In this document: one piece after another, positions 16,101 to 23,889 of the stretch | Position numbering within the stretch: position 1 is the first letter of the stretch | How the letters are laid out: every line of letters begins with the position of its first letter | Source of the DNA: Acidobacteriota bacterium | Lineage (GTDB): Bacteria; Acidobacteriota; Terriglobia; Bryobacterales; Bryobacteraceae | Assembly (NCBI GenBank): GCA_023436715.1 | Contig: JAEZIJ010000242.1 | Location: 62,001 to 126,000 of the forward strand | Length of the DNA stretch: 64,000 bases | Direction: 5' to 3' | The notes under the pieces: generated by a model | What the model was told of the DNA's origin: nothing | The model's database searches: none | Seen by the model: the letters and a program-made list of their open reading frames with translations, nothing else | Translations under genes and position numbers: made by a program

Positions 16101-18013
16101 CCCCTTCCCCTCACGTCGAAGACCGAGTGCCCCAGCATGCCCTGTGCCTTCGACACTCCGAACTCTTTGAGCACCGTCGCGGTGATGTCGTAGAGCTGCG
16201 GATTCTCCAAACGTATCGGCCGGTTGCTGAGCACAACCCCTGGCACTTCATCGGCGGCCATGCAGTGGTCGCCGATCCAGGCATCGTTGTTGTCTTCAAT
16301 CTGTTCCGCCGGCACCGCCCCGAGCGCCGTTTGCCAGGACGCGCGATAGCCGCGCCGGAAACCAACGATCAGGTCCGGGGCATAGCTCAGGTTGTGCCCG
16401 TGAAAAGCCTTGTCCGAGCGGTAGACCTTGTCCACAACCTGCAGCCCCGTCTTCGGGTCCCGGAACGCCAGTAACTGTTTCGAGATGCGGCCGAGCACCT
16501 GTTCCTTCTCTTCCGGCTGCACGATGCCGCCGTTTTCGCGCCCTTGCAGGTTCAGGTATATGCAGTTCAAACCGATTGCGTACGCCTGCGTCTGCGACCA
16601 ATCCACATGGGGGAACACTTCCTGGTTGCCGGTGTTGGCCGGGTCGTCAAGCGTCAGAAGCCCCTGACGCATGAGCCACGTATTCAGGTGTACCGCGCGA
16701 TCAAAGCTCGCGAAGCCATGGTCGGACATCACGAGCAGTGTGGTGTCGCGGCCGGCCTTCCTCATCGCCTCGCCCACGGCCTCGTCCACTCCGCGGTAGA
16801 TCGCCAGCAGGTCTTGATCGTACTTGCCCCAGAGCATGTGCGAGTTCTGGTCCACGCTTGAGAAGTAGTAGAACAGCAGCCCATCTTTGAACCGCGACAG
16901 CTCATATCGGAACAACCGCAGGCTATCGGACAGCACCTGATGACTCTGCTCGAGGAACTCCGCTTTGGTGAACAGGCCCACGCGGAATGCGCCTGTCTCC
17001 TCCGGTATTCCCTGCGTGTAGTACGGACCGACGGCCTCCGCAAGATCCCGGCTGAGCCTGGCCGGCGTCGAGATCGGCAGCGCCGGGCTTTCCGGATCGA
17101 TGTTCACCGGCGTTACGTAAATACGAAGCCGCGGGTGCACTTGCTGCAGGTAAACGCGGAATATTCCGGGGACGCTCTTCAACCCCGGAAGTATGCGGAA
17201 CTGCACCCTCAGCCACGCCGACCACTCACCCTGCTTCAGAATGATCTGCTCGTCACCGGCATCGAAGCGGGCCACGGGCTCGGCCGGATCGATGTGCGCA
17301 ACCAGGGGATAGGTCACGATCGCATTGTCGCGGCGGAAGCTGTTTGCGGGTCCGTCGAGCGGCAACTCGGCGCGGCCGTTTGAAACCTTGACCTGCACGA
17401 TGCGCCCGCCGGAGACTGTCGTCCGCTTCTCCGCCGCATCATCCGTGAAGAAACTGAATGTGCCGAAGCCGCCCGCCATATCCGGGGTCCCCATGCCCGA
17501 AAGCGATTGCGCCTCGCAGTCAACGGGAGGGAAGTTCGCCGGCATGCGGATGATCGTCGAGTCGACGCCGTGCTGCTCCAGCAGTCGCCAGAACGCTTGT
17601 CCGCCGCGGAGCCTGCGCACACTGCCGCTTGAAAGTGGGATGCGCCACGGCCCGAGGTCCAGCGTCCGCTTGGGCGGCGTGGATTCCGCCATCGAAGAGA
17701 ACGGCATTCGCGTCCGCGGGTTCCGGTGAATGAAATCGAAGATGCCGTGCCCGCCCGGATCCAGGCCGGTCGTCACGGTGGACCACGCGACGGGGCTCTG
17801 CGGCGGCACCGTCGTACCTAACGTACGGAAGCCGCCCTGCTGGCGCAGCCGGCTCAGGTTCGGCAGTTCCTTCCAGTGCGCTTCCAGGAACTGCGGATCC
17901 ATGCCGTCCACACCGAGCACGATCATGCGGCGGCCCGTGGCATGCACGGTCTGGCGCGAGCACGCGCTGAGCGCGAGCATCAATGGCAGCGCCAGCCAAC
18001 ACCACCGCTTCAC
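16088..18013 (-). CDS. alkaline phosphatase-superfamily phosphodiesterase/phosphotransferase, predicted lipoprotein
   Basis: A 641-residue protein with a lipobox (LALSACS, Cys at about 18), so probably a membrane-anchored lipoprotein. The superfamily metal sites are all visible: first Asp in VLGVDGMDPQFL, Asp and His in SSVDQNSHMLWGKYD, Asp-His in VMSDHGFAS and a late His in IGDHCMAADE. The nucleophile position aligns with Ser in QSPVAWSTVTTG. It belongs with the type I phosphodiesterase/nucleotide pyrophosphatase-like group. It is a paralogue of the upstream gene (ATGA overlap at 18010-18013) and overlaps the next gene by 13 nt. The substrate is unknown. Confidence 0.87.
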   Translation of the reverse strand: MKRWCWLALPLMLALSACSRQTVHATGRRMIVLGVDGMDPQFLEAHWKELPNLSRLRQQGGFRTLGTTVPPQSPVAWSTVTTGLDPGGHGIFDFIHRNPRTRMPFSSMAESTPPKRTLDLGPWRIPLSSGSVRRLRGGQAFWRLLEQHGVDSTIIRMPANFPPVDCEAQSLSGMGTPDMAGGFGTFSFFTDDAAEKRTTVSGGRIVQVKVSNGRAELPLDGPANSFRRDNAIVTYPLVAHIDPAEPVARFDAGDEQIILKQGEWSAWLRVQFRILPGLKSVPGIFRVYLQQVHPRLRIYVTPVNIDPESPALPISTPARLSRDLAEAVGPYYTQGIPEETGAFRVGLFTKAEFLEQSHQVLSDSLRLFRYELSRFKDGLLFYYFSSVDQNSHMLWGKYDQDLLAIYRGVDEAVGEAMRKAGRDTTLLVMSDHGFASFDRAVHLNTWLMRQGLLTLDDPANTGNQEVFPHVDWSQTQAYAIGLNCIYLNLQGRENGGIVQPEEKEQVLGRISKQLLAFRDPKTGLQVVDKVYRSDKAFHGHNLSYAPDLIVGFRRGYRASWQTALGAVPAEQIEDNNDAWIGDHCMAADEVPGVVLSNRPIRLENPQLYDITATVLKEFGVSKAQGMLGHSVFDVRGRGWTY

Positions 18014-20049
18014 GCGGCCACCTCGCTCTCCTTGCGCGCCGGAGCGCCGGCGATCACCGGCTTCCCCTCCATGTAAGCCGGAGGTTTCAGGCCGAACAGG
18101 TGCAGGGCAGTCGGCGCCATGTCCTCGATCCCGGGATCCTCGGCTTCAATCGTGCAGTTGGAAACCAGCACGCCGGGCACAAGATGCGGATCGATGCAAT
18201 GATCGCCGCTCCAAGCCTTCTTGTTTTCCTCGAAAACGGCCGCGGTCACCTTGCCGACCGCCGCGTCCCACGACGCGCGGTAGCCGTCCGCGTAGCCAAT
18301 GATGATGTCTGGCGCGGCCTCAAGGTAAGGACCCTGGTAGAGTTGGTCGCTCGGCCAGGCCTTGCGGATTCCGACCCGGCCCAACTCTTCATCGCGAAGT
18401 CCCGAGAGCTTCGACGCCAGCTCGCGCTGCAACGCTTTCGTCTCCGCGCCAGGCGCCACGATGCCGTGCTCCTCGCGCCCTTTCTGATTGATGTAGATGC
18501 CAGCCAGCCCGAATGTGTACGCTTTCGTCCGGCTCCAGTCGATCCCCTGCAGATAGTCGCGCCCCTCGGCCCCTTCCTTCAACACGAGGTAACCGTTCTC
18601 GTGCAGCCACGCGTTCAAATTGACGCCGCGCTCGAACGACGCGAAGCCGTGGTCGGAAAGCACAAACAGCGCTGTGCCTTCATCGACGTACTTCAGCGTC
18701 TTTCCCACAATTTCGTCGGCCCGGCTATAGAGTTCCTCAATGGTGCGGGAGTAACGTCCGCCTTTATCCATGTGCCGGAAAAACATGTGCTGGACGCGAT
18801 CCGTAGTATCGAACACGCACGCCACCACGCCGCGTCGGGTGCGCTCGAGTGCGCTCATGAACATAGCCTCACGCTCATCGCAGGTGAGGTAGGCCTGTTG
18901 AAGGAAAGCGTCTTCGTCGATCGCCTGTTCGTTCAAAGCCCACGTGTCCTCGGCCATGCCGAGCGTGGCGTAGACCCCGAGCAGCTTCGCGAGATACGGC
19001 GCATACGTGGACGGGTGCGAAATGGGGAGGGCCGGGCTTTCCGGGTCGATGTTGACCGGCGTCATGTAGAGCGAAAGCTCAGGCTGCGTCTCCGTCAACA
19101 GAAACCTCGCGATGCCGCGGACACGGATGCCGAACGGAGCGCGGAATGTCAGCGTGATCCAGGGCGTGTACTCGCCCGGCCGGAGTTTATGTCGCTCGCC
19201 GTCGATCACCAGGGCCGCCGCACCGCCTGCGCCCGGCTCAAGCGTAAACGGCACCTTCAGCGCGCCTCCGTTCTCCACCATGTAGTTCGCCGGACCCTGT
19301 ATCTCCGCGGCGAACACACTGCCCTTCTTCGCCAAGGCGAAGCGGTTGCCGCTCTCCATCGCCGCCCCGCCCGCCCTCGTCGTGAACAGTGCGAAGGTGC
19401 CCTGCGTCCCCAACAGGTCCGGCGTGCACATCGCCGATAACACCCTGCCGTTGAACTTCTCCGGAGGGAACGTAATCGGAACGCGCAGCACCGTGGATGA
19501 GATATGGTGCTCGCCGAGAATCTGCCAGAACGTCCGGCTCTTCCGCCGCATCTCGACGATCGGCTTGCTGAGCGGGATGCGATACTTGCCGATTCGCAGC
19601 ATCCGCTGCGGATCCCGCACACGGGTGGAAGACAGCTCCGGCAAGTAAGTTTTGAGGTTCCGGTTCAGGAAGTCGAACATGCTGTGGCGTGCGGGATTGA
19701 CGCCGGTAGCGAACGTGGACCACGCAACCGGCGACAGCGCCGGAAACGTCGTGCGCAGCCTGCGGAAGCCTCCCTGCTCGCTCAAGCGGCGAAAGTTGGG
19801 AAGTTTGCCCTCCTTCATGTACCGCTCCACGAGCGCGGGGTCGAGCCCGTCGAGACCCAGGAAGATTACCTTCCGGACCTTCGAATGCTTGTAACCTTGC
19901 GCGCCCCTGACAGACCTCCACAGCATGCGGAACGGCCACGCCAGCAGCGACGCAGCACCGAGCACAAATCCGATCAGCAGCGTAAGGAAGGAGCCAAGAA
20001 ACGCGAAACCCGCACCGGGCCCGATGTAGGCAAGATAGACCGGAGTCAT
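18010..20049 (-). CDS. alkaline phosphatase-superfamily protein with N-terminal membrane anchor
   Basis: A 679-residue protein. Residues 1-45 form a hydrophobic double segment (IGPGAGFAFLGSFLTLLIGFVLGAASLL split by a short turn) that anchors the enzyme in the membrane. The catalytic domain repeats the motifs of the downstream gene: FLGLDGLDPALVE, LSPVAWSTFATGVNPARHSMFDF with predicted nucleophile Ser, FDTTDRVQHMFFRH, VLSDHGFASFERGVNLNAWL and SGDHCIDPHLVPGVLVSN. Its start overlaps the upstream sulfatase-like gene as ATGA. Tandem paralogues with one lipid anchor and one TM anchor suggest two related surface or lipid substrates. The activity (hydrolase or transferase) is not settled by sequence. 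Confidence 0.87.
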   Translation of the reverse strand: MTPVYLAYIGPGAGFAFLGSFLTLLIGFVLGAASLLAWPFRMLWRSVRGAQGYKHSKVRKVIFLGLDGLDPALVERYMKEGKLPNFRRLSEQGGFRRLRTTFPALSPVAWSTFATGVNPARHSMFDFLNRNLKTYLPELSSTRVRDPQRMLRIGKYRIPLSKPIVEMRRKSRTFWQILGEHHISSTVLRVPITFPPEKFNGRVLSAMCTPDLLGTQGTFALFTTRAGGAAMESGNRFALAKKGSVFAAEIQGPANYMVENGGALKVPFTLEPGAGGAAALVIDGERHKLRPGEYTPWITLTFRAPFGIRVRGIARFLLTETQPELSLYMTPVNIDPESPALPISHPSTYAPYLAKLLGVYATLGMAEDTWALNEQAIDEDAFLQQAYLTCDEREAMFMSALERTRRGVVACVFDTTDRVQHMFFRHMDKGGRYSRTIEELYSRADEIVGKTLKYVDEGTALFVLSDHGFASFERGVNLNAWLHENGYLVLKEGAEGRDYLQGIDWSRTKAYTFGLAGIYINQKGREEHGIVAPGAETKALQRELASKLSGLRDEELGRVGIRKAWPSDQLYQGPYLEAAPDIIIGYADGYRASWDAAVGKVTAAVFEENKKAWSGDHCIDPHLVPGVLVSNCTIEAEDPGIEDMAPTALHLFGLKPPAYMEGKPVIAGAPARKESEVAA

Positions 20050-20948
20050 CGCAACTTACCTTCGACGAACGGCACCTCAAATACTTTTTCGTGGTTGATC
20101 GGGCCGTGGCCGAAATATCCCCCTTCGCCGAAAAGCTCCCCGTGGTCGGCTGTGATCGTGATCCAGGTGTTCTTCGGCACCGTGTCGAACAATTCCTCGA
20201 CCACCCGGTCCAGATATCTCACTGCGCGCACTTGCCTGTCGCGCAGCATCTTGAGCTTGGCGTCGTCGAAGAACTTTTCGCCGCCGCCGGATAACTTCCC
20301 GCCCACAACATGGTCGTCCAGGTGCTTGAAGACTCCGTGCACGCCGCTGATGCGCGGCCAGTCTTCGGGCCTCTCGTCGGGCAGCGCATACGGGTAGTGC
20401 GTCTCACCGACGTTCAGCAGGTAGAACGACGGCTGGCCTTCCCGAAATCTCATGTCCCGGACCATGGCCCGCATGTCGTTGTGATTCTCCATCAGCCGGT
20501 ACGAGTCGAAGCCGTGGTTCAGGATCGTTTTAGGATTGAGCACCGGCAGCGAAACCATCGCGTGCGTGCGGTAGCCCAAACTCTCCTTCAGAAACGCCGG
20601 GAAGTAAAGCTTCGGAATAAGCGACTTGAATTCGATCCCCTCGGTGCCGAGCCGCTCGGAGAACTTGAGAAAGTCGCGTTTATAGTATTCGGAGGCGAAG
20701 ACGTTCGCCGGGCTCGAGTGCGGCAGCAGCCCGCACAGCAGGTTGTAGTGCGATGGCGCTGTCCATGAAGCGTAGGACCAACGGAGCTCCACTTGCCCGA
20801 GCTTCCGGATGTTCCGTGGCCTCGCCGCCATGAAAGAGTCGTACCGGCAACTGTCGAAAATGACGATGATGTAGTTGTTTTTTGGACTTCGGCGCTTTGG
20901 TGTACGGTTGAGCGCACGCTCACGCTCGCGCCGGGCAGCAATCCCCAT
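20046..20948 (-). CDS. sulfatase-fold hydrolase/transferase (Thr nucleophile), first gene of sulfate operon
   Basis: A 300-residue cytoplasmic-looking protein with no signal peptide and a basic N-terminus (RRERERALNRTPKRRSPK). The sulfatase/AP fold shows in YIIVIFDSCRYDSF (metal Asp), WTAPSHYNLLCGLLPHSSP (nucleophile position), NVGETHYPY and ITADHGELFGEGGYFGHG. The nucleophile position is Thr in T-A-P-S-H, not the Cys/Ser-x-Pro-x-Arg needed for formylglycine, so a true type I sulfatase is unlikely. It is shorter than most relatives, as expected for an unanchored catalytic core. It heads a run of seven leftward genes. The start follows GGGGGG. Confidence 0.82.
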   Translation of the reverse strand: MGIAARRERERALNRTPKRRSPKNNYIIVIFDSCRYDSFMAARPRNIRKLGQVELRWSYASWTAPSHYNLLCGLLPHSSPANVFASEYYKRDFLKFSERLGTEGIEFKSLIPKLYFPAFLKESLGYRTHAMVSLPVLNPKTILNHGFDSYRLMENHNDMRAMVRDMRFREGQPSFYLLNVGETHYPYALPDERPEDWPRISGVHGVFKHLDDHVVGGKLSGGGEKFFDDAKLKMLRDRQVRAVRYLDRVVEELFDTVPKNTWITITADHGELFGEGGYFGHGPINHEKVFEVPFVEGKLR

Positions 20949-21140
20949 ACCAGCCCCCCTGCGTCAGTCTGCTGTATACGGCAAGCGGATTCCCAGATAG
21001 CAGCACCTGCCGAAAACGAACTGCGCTTATAGTAACTTTACCAGAACACGTCACAGTCTTGCATAAGTCGATTTCGGGTAATGGTTGTAATTACTCCGGA
21101 TCGGATACAACCGTGTTCATCCGGTCCGACTGTTTGTGTC

Positions 21141-21149
21141 TGCTATACT
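21141..21149 (+). promoter_or_regulatory. extended -10 promoter
   Basis: TGCTATACT (TGn plus TATACT at 21144-21149) is a near-consensus extended -10. It lies 36 nt upstream of the preferred ATG at 21186, with GGGAG as ribosome site in between. In the 237-nt divergent gap (20949-21185) I see no equally clear promoter for the leftward operon. Confidence 0.5.
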
Positions 21150-21185
21150 TTTTATAACACTGGGGACTCACAGGGAGACGATGTA

Positions 21186-23330
21186 ATGGGACTGTGGCGA
21201 TATCTGCTTCTGGGATCTATCGAGGGTGCGTTCGCGTGGTCGGCCTACGCGGTGCTGGAATTCATTGTGTCCTCCGTGTTCGGTCTCGCTCGTCCTTACT
21301 CGATCCTCACACCGTGGCACTGGCAACTTACGGGTCTGCTGATAATTGCATATGTTGTAACGGGTCTGGTTTCAGGGGCGCTGGCCGGTTTGGTGTTATA
21401 CGTACTACGAATCAGCACCCGATGGATACAAAACGCCGATACGACTGCGGTGCTCGAGGCCGGAGGCGCGTTCACGCTGGTAATCACCTTCTCCTCGAAC
21501 GTCCTTGCATATCCCTCGATCGAGAACGGGCAGATCGTGCTCTTCTGCGTGGGCCTGTTGTTCGCGGCTTTTCTCGTCGCTTCAATTCACTCGGGCAAAC
21601 ATGCGGAGCGCCTGGGATATCTCACGAACCCTTGGATTACCGCTGGTCTTCTTCTAGGCCTCGGCCAGGTTTTCGGTTTCGTGAAACTGAAGGAGGACGG
21701 CAGCCCCGTCGGCGGCAAGGTTATGGTTCTCGCGGCAGGGTTGACGTTCGCACTTGTGGCCGTTGCTCTCGTGTCTGTATTCCTCGGCAGGCATCTTCGA
21801 TCCCGCTCATCGCGCAGGCCGCTTGGCTCGCTCGGCCCAGCCGGAGTCGCCCTCGGTCTCGCTGCCGCGCTGCTGCTTGTCTGCCTCTGGCTGGGCAGGC
21901 CGGGGCACGCGGCTGCCGAAGCAAGCGCAGCCGGCAGCACGCACTTCGCGCAGCCCAATCTGGTGATCGTCGTGCTGGACACGGTTAGGGCGGACCATCT
22001 GTCTCTCTACGGGTACCCGAGGCGGACGACGCCGCACATCGAGGCGCTCGCGCACGACTCGGTAGTCTACACGAACGCTATCGCTCCGTCCGACATGACC
22101 CTGAGCAGCCACGGCTCCCTGTTCACGGGCCTGTACGCCGGCTGGCACGGCGCCCATTGCCGGCCTCCCAGCGCCAGTTACGGCAGCTCATTGAACCGCG
22201 ATGTCCATACGCTCGCGGAGATACTTGCCGGTAAGAGTTACTCTACAACCGGAGTTTCCGCGAACTTATACCTGCGCGAGAATTTCGGGCTCCAAAAGGG
22301 ATTCCAGGCGTTCCGAATACCGCGCCCGGTGCCGATTCTGAGCGCCGAGAGTTGGTATTTGCTTCGCAGGAGCATGCGCCGCGGCCTGACCCATTTTGTC
22401 GATACCGCACAGTTCGATCGGTTGTTTGCGCGAAGTGAGGACGTCAACCGCGTTGCCTTCGGCTTAATGGACGAAGACAAACTGAATCGCGGTCCTTTCT
22501 TCCTTTTCATGAACTACATGGATGCTCACTTTCCTTACGTTCCCCCCTCCCCATTTGACTCACTGTTTCCGGGCAAGCTCCGCAGCTTGACACAGGATGA
22601 CCTCACCGCGATCCAGGAATCCGTGATCCGCGGCGCAACGATGACCGAAGACGATCACGAGCACTTCATGTCGCAGTACGACGGCGGAATCGCCTACGAT
22701 GACGCTCACGTCGGACAAGTCGTCCGCTGGCTCAAGCGGCGAGGCTTGTATGACAACACGATGATTGTCGTTGCGTCCGACCACGGCGAGCAGTTCGGCG
22801 AAAAGAACCTAGTTCTCCACGCGAATTCCATTTACCAGAACCTGCTCCACGTCGCGCTCGTCGTGAAGTATCCGAAGAGTGCGCGTACCGGTGTCGTGAA
22901 TGACCCGGTCAGCCTCGTGGATGTGGCGCCCACCGCTTTGGCGGCGCTTGGCTATCCCGTGCCCAAGCAGATGCAGGGTCGCGATCTCCTCGCGCCGGGC
23001 CCGCTGAGCCCCCGGCAACTCTATGGCGAGTCGTATCCCTGCCCCGCCCTGCATCGTTCCGATTGCCCGCCGGAAGGCTGCCTCACGCGCGCTGTCTTCT
23101 CCTGGCCCTTCAAGTACACCGCCTCTTCAAACGGCCGCCGGGAATTCTTCAATCTCGCGACCGACCCCGGAGAAGATCACAACGCCGTGGCATCCCAACC
23201 CGATGCCGCCAAAGAACTCGGCGCCGAACTCGGCCGGTGGACCAAAACGATTCCGGCTACCAGCGCTCAGCGTTCAAACGTCGGCGGCGAGGCGCTCCAG
23301 CAACTGAAGTCGCTCGGGTACGTGCAGTAA
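21186..23330 (+). CDS. membrane-bound sulfatase-fold hydrolase/transferase
   Basis: A 714-residue protein from the ATG at 21186, chosen because GGGAG lies 8 nt upstream and the protein then begins with a TM helix. An upstream ATG at 21081 lies ahead of the promoter. Residues 1 to about 245 contain about seven TM segments. A periplasmic catalytic domain follows: VIVVLDTVRADHLSLYGYPR (metal Asp), MTLSSHGSLFTGLYAGWHG with Thr at the nucleophile position, MNYMDAHFPYV and VASDHGEQFGEKNLVLH. The layout recalls LtaS/EptA-type phosphotransferases as much as sulfatases. It diverges from the sat-cysC/AP operon and may act in the same process. Confidence 0.87.
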   Translation: MGLWRYLLLGSIEGAFAWSAYAVLEFIVSSVFGLARPYSILTPWHWQLTGLLIIAYVVTGLVSGALAGLVLYVLRISTRWIQNADTTAVLEAGGAFTLVITFSSNVLAYPSIENGQIVLFCVGLLFAAFLVASIHSGKHAERLGYLTNPWITAGLLLGLGQVFGFVKLKEDGSPVGGKVMVLAAGLTFALVAVALVSVFLGRHLRSRSSRRPLGSLGPAGVALGLAAALLLVCLWLGRPGHAAAEASAAGSTHFAQPNLVIVVLDTVRADHLSLYGYPRRTTPHIEALAHDSVVYTNAIAPSDMTLSSHGSLFTGLYAGWHGAHCRPPSASYGSSLNRDVHTLAEILAGKSYSTTGVSANLYLRENFGLQKGFQAFRIPRPVPILSAESWYLLRRSMRRGLTHFVDTAQFDRLFARSEDVNRVAFGLMDEDKLNRGPFFLFMNYMDAHFPYVPPSPFDSLFPGKLRSLTQDDLTAIQESVIRGATMTEDDHEHFMSQYDGGIAYDDAHVGQVVRWLKRRGLYDNTMIVVASDHGEQFGEKNLVLHANSIYQNLLHVALVVKYPKSARTGVVNDPVSLVDVAPTALAALGYPVPKQMQGRDLLAPGPLSPRQLYGESYPCPALHRSDCPPEGCLTRAVFSWPFKYTASSNGRREFFNLATDPGEDHNAVASQPDAAKELGAELGRWTKTIPATSAQRSNVGGEALQQLKSLGYVQ

Positions 23331-23348
23331 ACGCGTCCGGACCAGCTT

Positions 23349-23357
23349 TGCTATACT
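23349..23357 (+). promoter_or_regulatory. extended -10 promoter of the his operon
   Basis: TGCTATACT (TATACT at 23352-23357) is identical to the element at 21141. Transcription would begin near 23364, only about 3 nt before the leader-peptide ATG at 23367, so the leader peptide may be translated from a nearly leaderless mRNA. The -35 is not recognisable. Confidence 0.5.
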
Positions 23358-23366
23358 GAGGTTTCC

Positions 23367-23432
23367 ATGAGAGTCTTCTCCGCCGCGGTGCATCATCATC
23401 ACCATTCGGAGCCAAACTTGGCGGCGGGCTGA
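23367..23432 (+). CDS. hisL: histidine operon leader peptide
   Basis: A 21-codon reading frame just upstream of hisI: ATG, seven codons, then CAT CAT CAT CAC CAT (codons 9-13, 23391-23405), eight further codons and TGA at 23430-23432. Five consecutive His codons in front of a histidine operon, followed by competing hairpins and an intrinsic terminator, is the hallmark of ribosome-mediated attenuation. When charged tRNA-His is scarce the ribosome stalls on these codons. The sequence has no similarity to the Escherichia coli leader apart from the His run. It is far shorter than usual gene-calling limits. Confidence 0.88.
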   Translation: MRVFSAAVHHHHHSEPNLAAG

Positions 23433-23495
23433 CTTCTTCCCTTTCACACAAAAATCCGGAAAAGGCGCCCGCCGTGGAAAAGGCGGGCTTTTTTG
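23380..23495 (+). promoter_or_regulatory. his operon attenuator (hairpins 1:2, 2:3, 3:4)
   Basis: Four segments can pair in mutually exclusive ways. Segment 1 is CCGCCGC (23380-23386), segment 2 GGCGGCGGGC (23420-23429), segment 3 GCCCGCC (23467-23473) and segment 4 GGCGGGC (23482-23488). 1:2, 2:3 and 3:4 are each perfect 7-bp GC-rich helices. Segment 1 lies just before the five His codons, so a stalled ribosome hides it and frees segment 2 to sequester segment 3. The leader stop codon follows segment 2 directly, so a terminating ribosome hides segment 2 and lets the 3:4 terminator form. Pairings were read by eye; folding energies were not computed. Confidence 0.85.
23467..23494 (+). terminator. 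intrinsic terminator of the his attenuator
   Basis: GCCCGCC (23467-23473) and GGCGGGC (23482-23488) form a perfect 7-bp stem with an 8-nt loop, followed at once by six T residues (23489-23494). It ends 14 nt before the hisI ATG, so it can only regulate entry into the operon. Confidence 0.88.
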
Positions 23496-23508
23496 TTGGG
23501 GTTAACGA

Positions 23509-23889
23509 ATGGAACTGGACTTCACCAAACTCGACGGCCTGTTGCCGGCGGTGATTCAGGATCACCGCTCCGGCAAAGTTCTCATGGTCGGCTTCATGAA
23601 CGAAGAGGCGTTCCGCAAAACGGTCGAGACCGGCTTTGCGACGTTCTACAGCCGGTCGCGCAAGAAGCTGTGGCTCAAGGGCGAAAGCTCGGGACACCGC
23701 CTCGTGGTCAAGGAGATCTCCACGGACTGCGACCAGGATTCCGTACTCGTTCGCGTCGAAGCCCTCGGGCCCGGCGTCTGCCACAACGGCTATCAGAGCT
23801 GCTTCTACCGGCGCTTTGACGGCGGGCAGTGGGTCGAATCGGAGCCCCGCTCCTATGACCCTGAAGCCGTTTACGGGAGCAAGCCATGA
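23509..23889 (+). CDS. hisI: phosphoribosyl-AMP cyclohydrolase
   Basis: Third step of histidine synthesis: hydrolytic opening of the adenine ring of PR-AMP. At 126 aa it is the cyclohydrolase domain alone, without the HisE pyrophosphohydrolase domain fused in many species. Motifs: MVGFMNEEAFRKTVETG, FYSRSRKKLWLKGESSGH, and the metal/catalytic set DCDQDSVLVRV followed by CHNGYQSCFYR. First structural gene after the attenuator. Its stop overlaps hisG (ATGA). Confidence 0.95.
   Translation: MELDFTKLDGLLPAVIQDHRSGKVLMVGFMNEEAFRKTVETGFATFYSRSRKKLWLKGESSGHRLVVKEISTDCDQDSVLVRVEALGPGVCHNGYQSCFYRRFDGGQWVESEPRSYDPEAVYGSKP

Noticed and set aside
20046..23330. Annotation of the two sulfatase-fold proteins as formylglycine sulfatases.
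   Set aside because: The C/S-x-P-x-R signature is missing; Thr occupies the nucleophile position.
23391..23405. A CATCATCATCACCAT run that looks like a synthetic His tag or vector contamination.
   Set aside because: It sits in frame in a short leader ORF with competing hairpins and a terminator right before native his genes, so it is a natural attenuator.
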